In this document: positions 43,323 through 51,452 of the stretch, piece by piece | How positions within the stretch are numbered: the first letter of the stretch is position 1 | How the letters are laid out: every line of letters starts with the position of its first letter | NCBI GenBank assembly: GCA_017404335.1 | Contig: JAFRCN010000004.1 | Location: 110,442-174,441, forward strand | Direction: 5' to 3' | Length of the DNA: 64,000 nt | From: Candidatus Saccharimonadota bacterium | Lineage (GTDB): Bacteria > Patescibacteriota > Saccharimonadia > Saccharimonadales > Saccharimonadaceae | The notes under the pieces: model-generated | Told to the model about the DNA's origin: nothing | Database searches by the model: none | What the model saw: the letters and a program-made list of their open reading frames with translations, nothing else | Made by a program: the position numbers and the translations under genes

Positions 43323-43995
43323 GGGTTGGCGAAGAATAACAAGCTGTCTAGTATGGACTGTGCTTGCGATATTGTTTTTGGTTTTTCTAATTCGTGTGGC
43401 GACGTTCGAGAGTAGTTATTATAGCGAAAAAGAGGGGAGCGAGCGGGTGGTGACGGCGGTGGCGGATGAAAGTGATGAGGAAGAGTTGATTGAGGTCGAG
43501 CCGACGGTGGAGGAAGTACGTGAATATACTGTGGCGGCAGATAGGCCGAGATATTTGTCGATTGAAAAGTTAAGAGTTAGTAGAGCAAGGATTCTGCCGA
43601 TGGGGGTGAACAAAAAAGGCGAGATGGATACGCCGAGAAACGTGTTTGACGTCGGCTGGTATACGGAGTCAGGGAAACCGGGTCAGGGTAAAACGATGGT
43701 GATTGACGGGCATAATGGAGGGCCGAATGTGCACGGTGTGTTTAAGAATCTTCCGAACTTAGTTAATGGAGATGTTATTACGGTTGAAAGGGGAGACGGG
43801 TTGGTGTTTCGCTATGAAGTCGTAGAAAACAAAGAAATAAAACTGGATGAAGCCTCTGCTTACATGCGGACGGCAATGAAGAGTCCGGTGGCAGGAAAAG
43901 AATCGATAACTTTAATCACTTGTTCGGGTGAGTGGTCGCAGACGCAAGGTACTTATCTTTCTCGCCAATTCGTCCGCGCAATTTTGGTAGAATAA
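43303..43995 (+). CDS. Sortase
   Basis: 230 residues. A membrane anchor (~12-30) and an acidic linker precede the sortase domain (~90-230). The catalytic triad is visible as MVIDGHN (His), LITCSG (Cys) and YLSRQFVRAIL (Arg). Sortases cut a C-terminal LPXTG-like signal and attach the protein to a surface amine. The gene overlaps secY by 20 bp, so export and anchoring genes are co-expressed. ATG 43306 is an equally good start. The class (E/F-like by size) is tentative. Confidence 0.87.
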   Translation: MMSLKIKGWRRITSCLVWTVLAILFLVFLIRVATFESSYYSEKEGSERVVTAVADESDEEELIEVEPTVEEVREYTVAADRPRYLSIEKLRVSRARILPMGVNKKGEMDTPRNVFDVGWYTESGKPGQGKTMVIDGHNGGPNVHGVFKNLPNLVNGDVITVERGDGLVFRYEVVENKEIKLDEASAYMRTAMKSPVAGKESITLITCSGEWSQTQGTYLSRQFVRAILVE

Positions 43996-43997
43996 TC

Positions 43998-44026
43998 TTT
44001 ACAATTTCTGAAAAGTATGCTAGAAT
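43998..44026 (+). promoter_or_regulatory. Promoter of infA
   Basis: TTTACA (43998-44003), 17-nt spacer and TAGAAT (44021-44026) with TGC extended -10. The start codon lies 13 nt after the -10 box, so the leader is very short. Confidence 0.75.
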
Positions 44027-44039
44027 TGAGAAGTAATTT

Positions 44040-44264
44040 ATGGCTAGTCAAAAGGAAGTGATTAAACTCACGGGTAGCGTCGTTGAGGCGTTGCCTAACA
44101 CCCAGTTTCGGGTTGAACTCGAGAATGGTCATGTTATTGTTGCCCACATGAGCGGGAAGATGCGAAAAAACTACATTCGTCTCGTCCCGGGTGACAAAGT
44201 CGAGGTTGAGTTAACCCCATACGATCTTACAAAGGGTAGAATCAGTTTTCGGCTTAAAGATTAA
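44040..44264 (+). CDS. infA: Translation initiation factor IF-1
   Basis: 74 residues, a single OB fold: [67 protein letters not shown] matches IF-1 along its full length. It binds the 30S A site during initiation. It is followed by a structured region and rpmJ, the standard order for the alpha cluster. Confidence 0.97.
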   Translation: MASQKEVIKLTGSVVEALPNTQFRVELENGHVIVAHMSGKMRKNYIRLVPGDKVEVELTPYDLTKGRISFRLKD

Positions 44265-44273
44265 TATTAACGA

Positions 44274-44350
44274 GGTTATGTTTTTTCGCTCTTAAAAATA
44301 ACAGAGGTAAAAATCAAAAATTTTTAAGAGTATGATTTCAAAACATAATC
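44274..44350 (+). promoter_or_regulatory. Structured element between infA and rpmJ
   Basis: An 11-bp perfect stem CTCTTAAAAAT (44289) with ATTTTTAAGAG (44320) is nested in GGTTATGTTTT (44274) / AAAACATAATC (44340). The Shine-Dalgarno of rpmJ (AAAGGAAAGG) follows 10 nt later. It has no T-tract, so a leader or processing structure is more likely than a terminator. Confidence 0.65.
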
Positions 44351-44378
44351 TTATAAAAGGAAAGGATATTTTAACACC

Positions 44379-44495
44379 ATGAAAGTACGTGCTAGTGTTA
44401 AAAAAATCTCGCCTGATGATATCATTGTGCGCCGGAAGGGTGTACTAAGAGTCATCAACAAGAAAAAACCTAAGAATAAGCAAAGGCAGGGTTAA
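44379..44495 (+). CDS. rpmJ: 50S ribosomal protein L36, zinc-free
   Basis: 38 residues: [20 protein letters not shown] followed by [18 protein letters not shown]. The length and ends are typical of L36, but all four zinc ligands are replaced: Ser11, Asp14, Asn27 and Asn33 instead of Cys, Cys, Cys and His. L36 is a small late-assembly 50S protein. The gene sits in its usual place between infA and rpsM, 2 nt before rpsM. Confidence 0.95.
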   Translation: MKVRASVKKISPDDIIVRRKGVLRVINKKKPKNKQRQG

Positions 44496-44497
44496 GA

Positions 44498-44884
44498 ATG
44501 GCTAGAATAGCTAGTGTGGTTATCCCGTCCGAAAAACAAGTCTGGATTGCACTGACTTATGTTTATGGGATTGGACGAACCACGAGTAAAGAAATCCTTG
44601 CGGAGGCTAAAATCGAGCCTACCACTCGGGTGAAGGATCTCACCGAGGCTGACGAGCAAAAAATCAACGATATTATTTCGTCGAAATATCACGTTGAGGG
44701 AGATTTGCGTCGTCTCGTGAGCAATAATATCAAACGCTTAAAGGATATCAATTCATACAAAGGTATCCGGCACAAGGCTAAGTTACCAGTAAACGGACAG
44801 CGCACTCGCACGAATGCACGTACTCGTAAGGGTAAAGCTATCGCGGTTGGTGGAGCGCAGCCGAAGGCAGCAAGTAAGACTTAA
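44498..44884 (+). CDS. rpsM: 30S ribosomal protein S13
   Basis: 128 residues. [28 protein letters not shown] and [22 protein letters not shown] are standard S13, which contacts P-site tRNA and L5. It lies in the alpha-operon order rpmJ-rpsM-rpsK. Confidence 0.97.
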   Translation: MARIASVVIPSEKQVWIALTYVYGIGRTTSKEILAEAKIEPTTRVKDLTEADEQKINDIISSKYHVEGDLRRLVSNNIKRLKDINSYKGIRHKAKLPVNGQRTRTNARTRKGKAIAVGGAQPKAASKT

Positions 44885-44892
44885 GGAGCAAT

Positions 44893-45333
44893 ATGGCAGA
44901 AGAAAATATTAAAAAGACTACTGCTACGCCGGAAGCTACTGAGGCGGCTCCGAAGGCTAAGGCAGGTAAAAAAGGAAAAAGGATTGTTAATAGTGGTGCG
45001 GTACATATCCAGGCTACGTTTAACAATACTATAATTAGCGTAACTGACAAAACTGGTGGAGTATTAACGGCTTCATCGGCGGGAGCAAATGGTTTTCGCG
45101 GTTCGAAGAAAGGGACGGCTTTCGCGGCTGGGGTAGCGGCGGAAAAAGCTCTAGAAACTGCAAAGAAAAATCATGCGCTAAATTCAGTTGACGTTTATGT
45201 ATCGGGAATTGGTCTCGGTCGCGATGCCGCGATTCGGGCGATTTCTACGGTAGGAATTAGAATTGACTCAATTAACGACGTAACTCCGATTCAACACGGT
45301 GGTGTACGTCCGAAAGGAGAGAGGAAACCGTAA
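44893..45333 (+). CDS. rpsK: 30S ribosomal protein S11
   Basis: 146 residues. After an Ala/Lys/Thr-rich N-terminus (~1-32) comes the S11 core: GAVHIQATFNNTIISVTDKTG, SSAGANGFRGSKKGTAFAA and GIRIDSINDVTPIQHGGVRPKGERKP. S11 lies at the platform near the E site. It overlaps rpsD by TAATG. Confidence 0.97.
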   Translation: MAEENIKKTTATPEATEAAPKAKAGKKGKRIVNSGAVHIQATFNNTIISVTDKTGGVLTASSAGANGFRGSKKGTAFAAGVAAEKALETAKKNHALNSVDVYVSGIGLGRDAAIRAISTVGIRIDSINDVTPIQHGGVRPKGERKP

Positions 45334-45950
45334 TGGCAAGAGATGTTTCACCAATTGTAAAACAGAGCCGACGCGAAGGTTTTGCTCTCGCGCCAAAAGC
45401 TCATAAAATTATGGCCAAAAAGTCTGGGATTCCGGGCGAACATGGCGATAAAAGAGTTAGAGGCGGAAGTCTATATCTAACTCAGATGCGCGAAAAGCAA
45501 AAAGTACGCCGTATGTATGGCTTGCTCGAAAAGCAATTCGCCAAATTAATGAAAGAGGCTCAGAAAGCCGAGGGCTTGACGGGCGAGAAACTACTAGAGT
45601 TTCTTGAGAGGCGAGCAGACAACGTGATTTATCGCGCGGGATTTGCTTTGACTCGTCGCCAAGCGAGGCAACTAGTCTCACATGGACATTTTCTATTGAA
45701 CGGTCGTCGTATCGATATTCCATCGATTAGACTCAACCCGGGTGATGTTCTAGAGGTTCGTCCAAAATCAGGTAAAACTGAATATTTCAAGAATCTTCCG
45801 AATATTATCGGGGCAGCGAGTGCTACTTCGCTTTCCTGGCTAAAGGTCGACGCGAAGAAAATGAAAATTGAAATTACCGGGCTTCCAAAACGCGAAGAAG
45901 TGGAAGCTGGCATTAACGAACAATTAATCGTTGAGTACTACTCACGCTAA
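45333..45950 (+). CDS. rpsD: 30S ribosomal protein S4
   Basis: 205 residues with an S4 domain (~92-155: LEFLERRADNVIYRAGFALTRRQARQLVSHGHFLLNGRRIDIPS). The N-terminal segment lacks the zinc-binding Cys cluster found in some S4 proteins. S4 nucleates 30S assembly and in several bacteria represses the alpha operon. rpoA follows with AAGGAG. Confidence 0.97.
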   Translation: MARDVSPIVKQSRREGFALAPKAHKIMAKKSGIPGEHGDKRVRGGSLYLTQMREKQKVRRMYGLLEKQFAKLMKEAQKAEGLTGEKLLEFLERRADNVIYRAGFALTRRQARQLVSHGHFLLNGRRIDIPSIRLNPGDVLEVRPKSGKTEYFKNLPNIIGAASATSLSWLKVDAKKMKIEITGLPKREEVEAGINEQLIVEYYSR

Positions 45951-45961
45951 GGAGAAAAAAT

Positions 45962-46912
45962 ATGACAACAAAAAACATTCATGAAGCAATTTTAGCTGAT
46001 GTGAAGGAGCTTAGCGAGAATAGCGCAGAGTTCGTTATTAGACCGCTTTACTATGGTTACGGCAATACGTTAGGTAATTCACTTCGTAGAGTGCTTCTTT
46101 CGAGTGTGAAAGGCGCGGCAATTACGGCATTTTCGATTGAAGGGACGACGCATGAATTTACGGCGATTTCTGGAGTACGCGAGGATGTCGTCGATATTAT
46201 GTTGAATCTTAAAAATATTCGTTTTAAGGTTCACACTGATGCACCGGTCGAGCTAGAGCTTTCGATGAAAGGTTCTGACCAATCTGAGAAAGATGGTGAT
46301 AAGCGCGTAGTGGCGGGCGACATTAAGCTTCCGGCGGAAGTCGAAATCGCTAACCCGAACCAAACGATTTGCCATATTGATGATCCGAAATATGTTTTGA
46401 AGATGCATCTCGTGGTAGAGTCTGGTCGCGGTTATCTTACGATTGACCAAGCTAGCGAGTCGCGACTTCATTCGGATATGATTGCGATTGATGCGGTCTT
46501 TACGCCGGTACTTCGCGTTCGCTACAAAGTAGAGAACACACGTGTCGGTCAAGATACTAATTTGCAACAGCTGACTCTTACGGTAGACACCGATGGGACG
46601 ATTACGCCACGTGAGGCGTTTACGGAAGCGGCGGCGATATTGGTAAACCAATATACAGCGCTTGCGGAAGGTAAGGTTATGGAGCGCGTTCCGGCTCCAG
46701 GTTCCAGGTCGGACGATGACGATTCGGGACTAATGATGCCGATTGAAGATTTGGAACTTTCGGCTAGGACGGCTAACGCACTTCTCAATAATGACATTAA
46801 GACAGTTCGAGACTTAGTAGTTCTTTCGGAAAATGATTTGAAGGATCTCAAAGGTTTCGGTCAAAAGGCGTTAGACGAAGTTAAAGAAAAGTTAACGGAG
46901 TTAAATTTCTAA
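45962..46912 (+). CDS. rpoA: RNA polymerase alpha subunit
   Basis: 316 residues. The N-terminal dimerisation domain includes YYGYGNTLGNSLRRVLLSSVKGAAI, and the C-terminal domain (~250-316; PIEDLELSARTANALLNNDIKTVRDLV...LKGFGQKALDEVKEKL) is present. The acidic inter-domain linker is short. It scaffolds polymerase assembly and contacts upstream promoter DNA. Confidence 0.98.
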   Translation: MTTKNIHEAILADVKELSENSAEFVIRPLYYGYGNTLGNSLRRVLLSSVKGAAITAFSIEGTTHEFTAISGVREDVVDIMLNLKNIRFKVHTDAPVELELSMKGSDQSEKDGDKRVVAGDIKLPAEVEIANPNQTICHIDDPKYVLKMHLVVESGRGYLTIDQASESRLHSDMIAIDAVFTPVLRVRYKVENTRVGQDTNLQQLTLTVDTDGTITPREAFTEAAAILVNQYTALAEGKVMERVPAPGSRSDDDDSGLMMPIEDLELSARTANALLNNDIKTVRDLVVLSENDLKDLKGFGQKALDEVKEKLTELNF

Positions 46913-46913
46913 T

Positions 46914-47387
46914 ATGCATAGGCACGGATACAAGGGCCGAAAATTCGGCCGAGAAACCGATCAGAGATTGGCGCTGACCCGTGGGCTAATGTGTTCTCTG
47001 ATTAAATATCAAACTATAACTACGACGCTCGCGCGGGCAAAAGAAATCCGTCGCGATCTAGAGAAGATTATCACGATTGCGAAGAAAGGCGGTTTAGCAA
47101 ATCGTAGGCTCGTGATTGCGAGATTAAACGATTTAGAGACGGCGACGCTTTTAGTCGATGTGATTGCTCCGCAGATTAAGCGTGATTCTGGATATCTTCG
47201 AATTGAGCATGCGGGCTATCGCCGAGGCGATAATTCGGAGATGGGTACGATTAGCTTCGTAGATGAGATTTCTTTTGAAGAAGCTGAGGAAAAGCCGGTC
47301 GAAAAGAAGGCCGAAGGGGCTGATGAGAAAAAATCGGAAGCTAAGTCGAACGCAAAGAAGACGAGCGCAAAAAAGGAGGATAAATAA
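46914..47387 (+). CDS. rplQ: 50S ribosomal protein L17
   Basis: 157 residues. MHRHGYKGRKFGRETDQRLALTRGL and GYLRIEHAGYRRGDNSEM are L17. A ~35-residue Lys/Glu/Ala tail extends the family length (~120). L17 lies at the exit-tunnel rim. It overlaps rplM by TAATG. Confidence 0.96.
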   Translation: MHRHGYKGRKFGRETDQRLALTRGLMCSLIKYQTITTTLARAKEIRRDLEKIITIAKKGGLANRRLVIARLNDLETATLLVDVIAPQIKRDSGYLRIEHAGYRRGDNSEMGTISFVDEISFEEAEEKPVEKKAEGADEKKSEAKSNAKKTSAKKEDK

Positions 47388-47812
47388 TGAAAACTTATTC
47401 TCAAAAAGGCGCAGAAATTAAGCGCGAATGGTGGACGATTGACGCGTCGAGCATGCCTCTTGGCAAACTCGCGGTGGTGATTGTGGACAAATTGATGGGT
47501 AAGTCGAAAGTTACCTATACTCCGCACATCGATAATGGCGATTATGTCGTTGTGACGAACGCGAAGGATTTAGTCGTTACTGGAAACAAGATGATTGATA
47601 AGAAATATTATCGTCATAGTGGTTTTCCAGGCGGGATTAAGGAGTTAAAACTTGAGGAAGTGATTGAGAAAAAACCGGAACTTGCGATTCGTGAGGCGGT
47701 TAAGGGGATGCTTCCGAAGAATAAATTATCCGCAGACCGTTTGGCGAGACTACGAATTTTCGACGGTGCGGAGCATTCACATACGGCGCAAAGTCCAAAG
47801 GAGATTAAATAA
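47387..47812 (+). CDS. rplM: 50S ribosomal protein L13
   Basis: 141 residues, the usual length. KREWWTIDASSMPLGKLAVVI, YVVVTNAKDLVVTGNK and AVKGMLPKNKLSADRLARLRIF are L13. It is an early 50S assembly protein. It overlaps rpsI by TAATG, as the pair does in most bacteria. Confidence 0.97.
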   Translation: MKTYSQKGAEIKREWWTIDASSMPLGKLAVVIVDKLMGKSKVTYTPHIDNGDYVVVTNAKDLVVTGNKMIDKKYYRHSGFPGGIKELKLEEVIEKKPELAIREAVKGMLPKNKLSADRLARLRIFDGAEHSHTAQSPKEIK

Positions 47813-48213
47813 TGGCAGATAAGAAGAAATACACTTACGGCTTAGGGCGTCGCAAGGCGGCGACCGCGACGGTTAGGCTTTACGCTGGAAAAGGCGAAAT
47901 CACGATTAATAACAAGCCGGCTCTAGAATATCTTTCGGGGAACAAGACGTTTCTCGCGGAGATTACTGACCCGCTAGCGTTAGCTGGAAAGCAGAAAGAA
48001 TACGATATTACGATTGTCGTAAAAGGCGGTGGGCTTTCTGGGCAAGTTGACGCGATTAAGCTCGCAATTTCGAAAGCCCTTACGATTGAGGCGCCGGACT
48101 TAAGACCGGTACTCAAGAAGGCTGGTATGATGAAACGCGATCCGCGCGAGAAAGAGCGCAAGAAATATGGTCTTCGCTCGGCCAGACGACGAGAGCAGTT
48201 CTCGAAACGTTAA
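47812..48213 (+). CDS. rpsI: 30S ribosomal protein S9
   Basis: 133 residues. YGLGRRKAATATVRLYAGKGEITINNKP and the C-terminal RDPREKERKKYGLRSARRREQFSKR are S9, whose C-terminal Arg contacts P-site tRNA. It is the last gene of the alpha-type operon and is followed by a strong terminator. Confidence 0.97.
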   Translation: MADKKKYTYGLGRRKAATATVRLYAGKGEITINNKPALEYLSGNKTFLAEITDPLALAGKQKEYDITIVVKGGGLSGQVDAIKLAISKALTIEAPDLRPVLKKAGMMKRDPREKERKKYGLRSARRREQFSKR

Positions 48214-48240
48214 AAATAAGCCCGCAAGGGCTTATTTTTT
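48212..48240 (+). terminator. Terminator after rpsI
   Basis: AAATAAGCCC (48214-48223), GCAA loop, GGGCTTATTT (48228-48237) and a T tract. Confidence 0.9.
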
Positions 48241-48246
48241 AGCGTT

Positions 48247-48275
48247 TAAAAAAACCAAAGTAAGCTTTGGGTTTT
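48247..48275 (-). terminator. Terminator of tRNA-Ala(CGC)
   Basis: On the minus strand, CCAAAG (complement of 48265-48270) and CTTTGG (48255-48260) pair and are followed by a T tract (48248-48254). Confidence 0.75.
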
Positions 48276-48290
48276 TCTCGATTCCTACCT

Positions 48291-48366
48291 TGGTGGAGTG
48301 TAGGAGATTCAAACTCCTGACCTCTGCAATGCGAATGCAGCGCTCTATCAGCTGAGCTAACACCCC
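48291..48366 (-). tRNA. tRNA-Ala (anticodon CGC)
   Basis: 76 nt with encoded CCA. The acceptor GGGGTGT/ACACTCC contains the G3-U70 alanine identity pair. The anticodon stem CTGCA/TGCAG encloses TTCGCAT, giving CGC, which reads GCG. D-arm TAGCTCAGC and T-arm are normal. A minus-strand TATAAT (48375-48380) lies just upstream. Confidence 0.95.
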
Positions 48367-48400
48367 ATGTAGTTATTATATCATATTTTTAATAAAATTA

Positions 48401-48461
48401 GAAAACTATGGAGTTTTTTGCTCCATAGTTTCATTATATCACGTTTACGCTAAAAAGTCAA
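48401..48461 (-). promoter_or_regulatory. glyA terminator hairpin overlapped by a consensus promoter
   Basis: On the minus strand, TTGACT (48456-48461), 17 nt and TATAAT (48433-48438) form a near-consensus promoter directly after glyA. Its start point falls inside the hairpin GAAAACTATGGAG (48401)/CTCCATAGTTTC (48421), which probably terminates glyA. Transcripts from it would run into tRNA-Ala(CGC). Confidence 0.65.
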
Positions 48462-48464
48462 GTT

Positions 48465-49835
48465 TTAGATTCCTGGAACGGGGAAGGAAGTGGCGAGGGT
48501 TTTGACTTCTTCGCGCAGAGTGGTCAATTCTTTATCGAATTTGGTTAAGTTTTCTTCTGTCTTGGCTTTGACGCAAATATCGGCGACTGTTTTCATCCAA
48601 CTGGCGAGCTCTTTCATCTCTTTGATTCCTAGACCACGGGTAGTAATAGCTGGGGTGCCGAGACGAACACCAGAGGGGCGGAAGGCGCCACCTTTGTCGA
48701 TCGGTAGAGAGTTGGCGTTTAAGGTTAATCCAATCATATCGAGGGCTTTCTCGTAAATTTTGCCGTCGAAGCCGAAACTTTCTTTGACGTTGACAAGGAT
48801 TAGGTGATTTTCGGTGCCGTCGCCTTGGAGGACGAAGCCGAGCTTCTTTAGCTCATCGGCGAGAGCTTTAGCGTTTTCAACGATTCTCTTTGCGTAGTCT
48901 TTGAATTCGGGTTTTAGAGCTTCGCCAAAAGAAACGGCTTTCGCAGCGACGATGTGCTCTAAGGGACCGCCTTGAGTGCCAGGGAAGACAGCGCGGTCAA
49001 TTAGAATCGGAATATTATCGAGCGTTTTTTCGGGACGCTTTAGGGGTGAAGCGACGTTGCCTTTGGATAAAATAAGGCCGCCACGCGGACCGCGGAGGGT
49101 CTTGTGGGTCGTCGTGGTCATGACGTTAAAGCCGAAATCAAGCGGATTTGGGTGAACGCCACCAGCGATGAGCCCGGCGACGTGTGCCATGTCGGCCATC
49201 AGCATAACTTCTTTACCGGTTTTCTTGACGAGTCTGTCGCGTATTTCGACAACGCGCTCAAAATCGGGGATCTTCATGAAGGCGGAATAACCGACGAGGA
49301 TGATTTTTGGTTCATTTTCGAGGGCCTTTTTCTCCAAATCGTCGTAGTCGATATCGCCGTCTTTGGTTACGCCGTAAGCGACGAAGTTGTAAATATGGGC
49401 GGATAAAGTGACGGGGGCGCCATGGGTCAGGTGGCCGCCGGCAGGTAGGGACATGCCGAGAACGGTATCGCCAGGTTCGAGCCAAGCGAAATAAACGGCG
49501 TTGTTGGCCTGGGCGCCGGAGTGAGGCTGGACGTTGGCGTGGTCGGCGTGGAAGAGGCGGCAGGCGCGATCGATGGCGAGGCGTTCAATCCGGTCGACAT
49601 TGGGCTGACCGCCGTAATAGCGATAATTTGGTAAAATTTCGTTGGTGATTTTCTTTTCCTCCCAGCCCGGAACACCCTCGAAACTCGGGTAGCCTTCGGA
49701 ATACTTATTAGTCAAAATAGAACCCATGGCGGACAAAACATCGGCGGAAACATAATTCTCGCTCGGAATTAATTCCAAACCTTCGGATTGTCTAACTTTT
49801 TCATTTTCAATTAAATTAAATACTAAATCTTTCAT
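48465..49835 (-). CDS. glyA: Serine hydroxymethyltransferase
   Basis: 456 residues, ~40 longer than the E. coli enzyme. PLP-Lys lies in TTTTHKTLRGPRGG; ELIPSENYVS, NKYSEGYP and YYGGQPNVDRIE are the N-terminal signatures. It converts serine and THF into glycine and 5,10-methylene-THF, the cofactor consumed by ThyA. It is the third gene of thyA-folA-glyA on the minus strand, 9 nt after folA. The extra length is spread over loops and the C-terminus. Confidence 0.96.
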   Translation of the reverse strand: MKDLVFNLIENEKVRQSEGLELIPSENYVSADVLSAMGSILTNKYSEGYPSFEGVPGWEEKKITNEILPNYRYYGGQPNVDRIERLAIDRACRLFHADHANVQPHSGAQANNAVYFAWLEPGDTVLGMSLPAGGHLTHGAPVTLSAHIYNFVAYGVTKDGDIDYDDLEKKALENEPKIILVGYSAFMKIPDFERVVEIRDRLVKKTGKEVMLMADMAHVAGLIAGGVHPNPLDFGFNVMTTTTHKTLRGPRGGLILSKGNVASPLKRPEKTLDNIPILIDRAVFPGTQGGPLEHIVAAKAVSFGEALKPEFKDYAKRIVENAKALADELKKLGFVLQGDGTENHLILVNVKESFGFDGKIYEKALDMIGLTLNANSLPIDKGGAFRPSGVRLGTPAITTRGLGIKEMKELASWMKTVADICVKAKTEENLTKFDKELTTLREEVKTLATSFPVPGI

Positions 49836-49844
49836 TTTGTTGTC

Positions 49845-50321
49845 CTAATTATTTTTGATATATTTATAAATTGAAAAAGTTAGATCATTTTCCTTTCCTT
49901 TCTTGATTAGTTCTTTAGAGTATTTAGATTTATCGAATTTAGGGAAGAAAGTGTCGGCGGAGGGATCGGAAGAGTTGACTTCGGTGAGATAGAGGTTTTT
50001 GGCGTGTGGGAGAAGCTCGAAATAGACCATGCCGCCGCCAATGACGAAGATTTCTTCGTCGGAAGATTCATTTTCGGAAATAAAAGCTTTTAAATCGGAA
50101 ACGCTTTTGTCGGCGCCTTCGACAAGGCGGCGGGAAATAACGATGTTTTTGCGGTTTTTGAGTTTACCGGGGAGAGACTCCCAGGTTTTACGGCCCATTA
50201 AAATTTTATGGCCTAAAGTGGTTTCGCGAAAGAATTTCATGTCGTCTTTAATACTAAAAATTAATTTACCGTTTTTACCGAGTTCGCGATTCTTGCCGAT
50301 ACAAGCGATTAAACTAAACAT
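49845..50321 (-). CDS. folA: Dihydrofolate reductase
   Basis: 158 residues, normal size. FSLIACIGKNRELGKNGKLIFSIKDDMKFFRETT, ILMGRKTWESLPGKLKNRKNIVISR and EIFVIGGGMVYFELLPHAKNLYLTEV are DHFR motifs; the substrate-binding acid is the Asp of KDDMKFF. It regenerates THF from the DHF made by ThyA. The start lies 2 nt after the thyA stop. Confidence 0.96.
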   Translation of the reverse strand: MFSLIACIGKNRELGKNGKLIFSIKDDMKFFRETTLGHKILMGRKTWESLPGKLKNRKNIVISRRLVEGADKSVSDLKAFISENESSDEEIFVIGGGMVYFELLPHAKNLYLTEVNSSDPSADTFFPKFDKSKYSKELIKKGKENDLTFSIYKYIKNN

Positions 50322-50323
50322 AT

Positions 50324-51298
50324 TTACTCCGTGACGGGCATGACAATTCTACCTTGATGCTCATAGTCCTCCAATCTGATGTCTTTAAGCTCTTTCGAAT
50401 GGTCGAAAGCGAAGAAATCTTTAATCTCTGGGTTAATCCAGAGTTTCGGGGCGGGGAAGAGGGCGCCGTCTTTTTTTAGCTTCTCGTCGCGACGGCGAAT
50501 TTGCTCTTTGATGCCGTCGATTTGGTTTTCGTAGATGTGAACGTCGTTAATCGTGAAAGTTAACTTCCCGGGTTTTAAGCTGGTAACCTGAGCGATGAGG
50601 TGACAGAGAACCGCATATTGGGTAATATTAAAGGGAAGACCGAGCGGGACGTCGTTGGAGCGAGAGTGAACCATCAAATTTAATCTACCGCCTTCGGCCA
50701 TCCATTCGTTACTCCAGACACAGCTCGGCAGAGCGGCGGTCGAAAGCCATTCGTTTTGCCAGAGAGACATCACCATACGGCGATTTGAGGGGTTTGACTT
50801 TAAGGTTTCGATTAGACTTTCGGTTAACTTATAACGATTCACAATCCAACCGTAAGCTGTGCCGATGGTGCCGGCGAAGTTAGTCTTCGGCTCGGCGGGA
50901 TGTTCTTTTGCAAAAATCTCGTTGATATTTCGTCCTTGGTAAGTGCCGTCTTCGGCAATTTTCCATTCGTCCCAGATTTTTACTCCGCGGTCTTTGAGCC
51001 AAGAAACGTCGTTACTCATGACCTGCCAAATCCAAAGCATTTCGAGCACAGCGGATTTAAAAGCGACGAATTTGGTGGTCAGAATTGGGAATTCTTCGGC
51101 TAAATCAAATTCTAAAACATAGTGCGGAATGCGAATCGTCGCCGAGGCGGATTTCGCTTGGGAAACGTGATTTGGCATGGTGTTTCGAGTGCGAGAAGAA
51201 CGTGCGGAATTGGTTTTGTCGGTATAATTTACGACTTTTTCGCCTTGTCGCAGAATTTTATCGCAAAGCTCCAGATATTGTTCGTCGAATTTGCTCAT
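50324..51298 (-). CDS. thyA: Thymidylate synthase (ThyA type)
   Basis: 324 residues compared with 264 in E. coli; an insertion lies in the C-terminal half. The active-site Cys is in ALPSCVWSNEW, and NDVPLGLPFNITQYAVL binds dUMP. It methylates dUMP to dTMP using methylene-THF, releasing DHF. AAGGAGG precedes the start. A ~95-nt leader with the GC-rich hairpin 51316-51389 separates it from its promoter. Confidence 0.96.
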   Translation of the reverse strand: MSKFDEQYLELCDKILRQGEKVVNYTDKTNSARSSRTRNTMPNHVSQAKSASATIRIPHYVLEFDLAEEFPILTTKFVAFKSAVLEMLWIWQVMSNDVSWLKDRGVKIWDEWKIAEDGTYQGRNINEIFAKEHPAEPKTNFAGTIGTAYGWIVNRYKLTESLIETLKSNPSNRRMVMSLWQNEWLSTAALPSCVWSNEWMAEGGRLNLMVHSRSNDVPLGLPFNITQYAVLCHLIAQVTSLKPGKLTFTINDVHIYENQIDGIKEQIRRRDEKLKKDGALFPAPKLWINPEIKDFFAFDHSKELKDIRLEDYEHQGRIVMPVTE

Positions 51299-51315
51299 TT
51301 AACCTCCTTAATTCT

Positions 51316-51389
51316 CGACGGGCCCTGTCGTCGCCTCCTCCGCCGCTCAAGCTCTCGCGGGGGTCTCCCTCCGGCGACACCACCCGTCG
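51316..51389. repeat. GC-rich hairpin in the thyA leader
   Basis: The outer stem CGACGGG (51316)/CCCGTCG (51383) is followed by GTCGTCGCC/GGCGACACCAC and a weaker inner stem. Overall layout and many positions match 33611-33682, while stem bases differ on both sides, as expected for compensatory change. It lies between the thyA -10 box and Shine-Dalgarno, so it is in the mRNA leader. Confidence 0.7.
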
Positions 51390-51400
51390 TGTATAATGAC

Positions 51401-51406
51401 ATTATA
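51401..51406 (-). promoter_or_regulatory. -10 box of thyA-folA-glyA
   Basis: TGATATAAT on the minus strand (TATAAT = complement of 51401-51406). No clear -35 is present; the upstream sequence is the terminator of the HD gene. Confidence 0.65.
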
Positions 51407-51411
51407 TCATG

Positions 51412-51440
51412 AAAAAGCCCCGAAATAAAAATTTCGGGGC
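51412..51440 (-). terminator. Terminator of the HD-domain gene
   Basis: GCCCCGAAAT (51417) pairs with ATTTCGGGGC (51431); the minus-strand T tract is the complement of AAAAA at 51412-51416. Confidence 0.9.
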
Positions 51441-51452
51441 GGGTTGTTAGGC

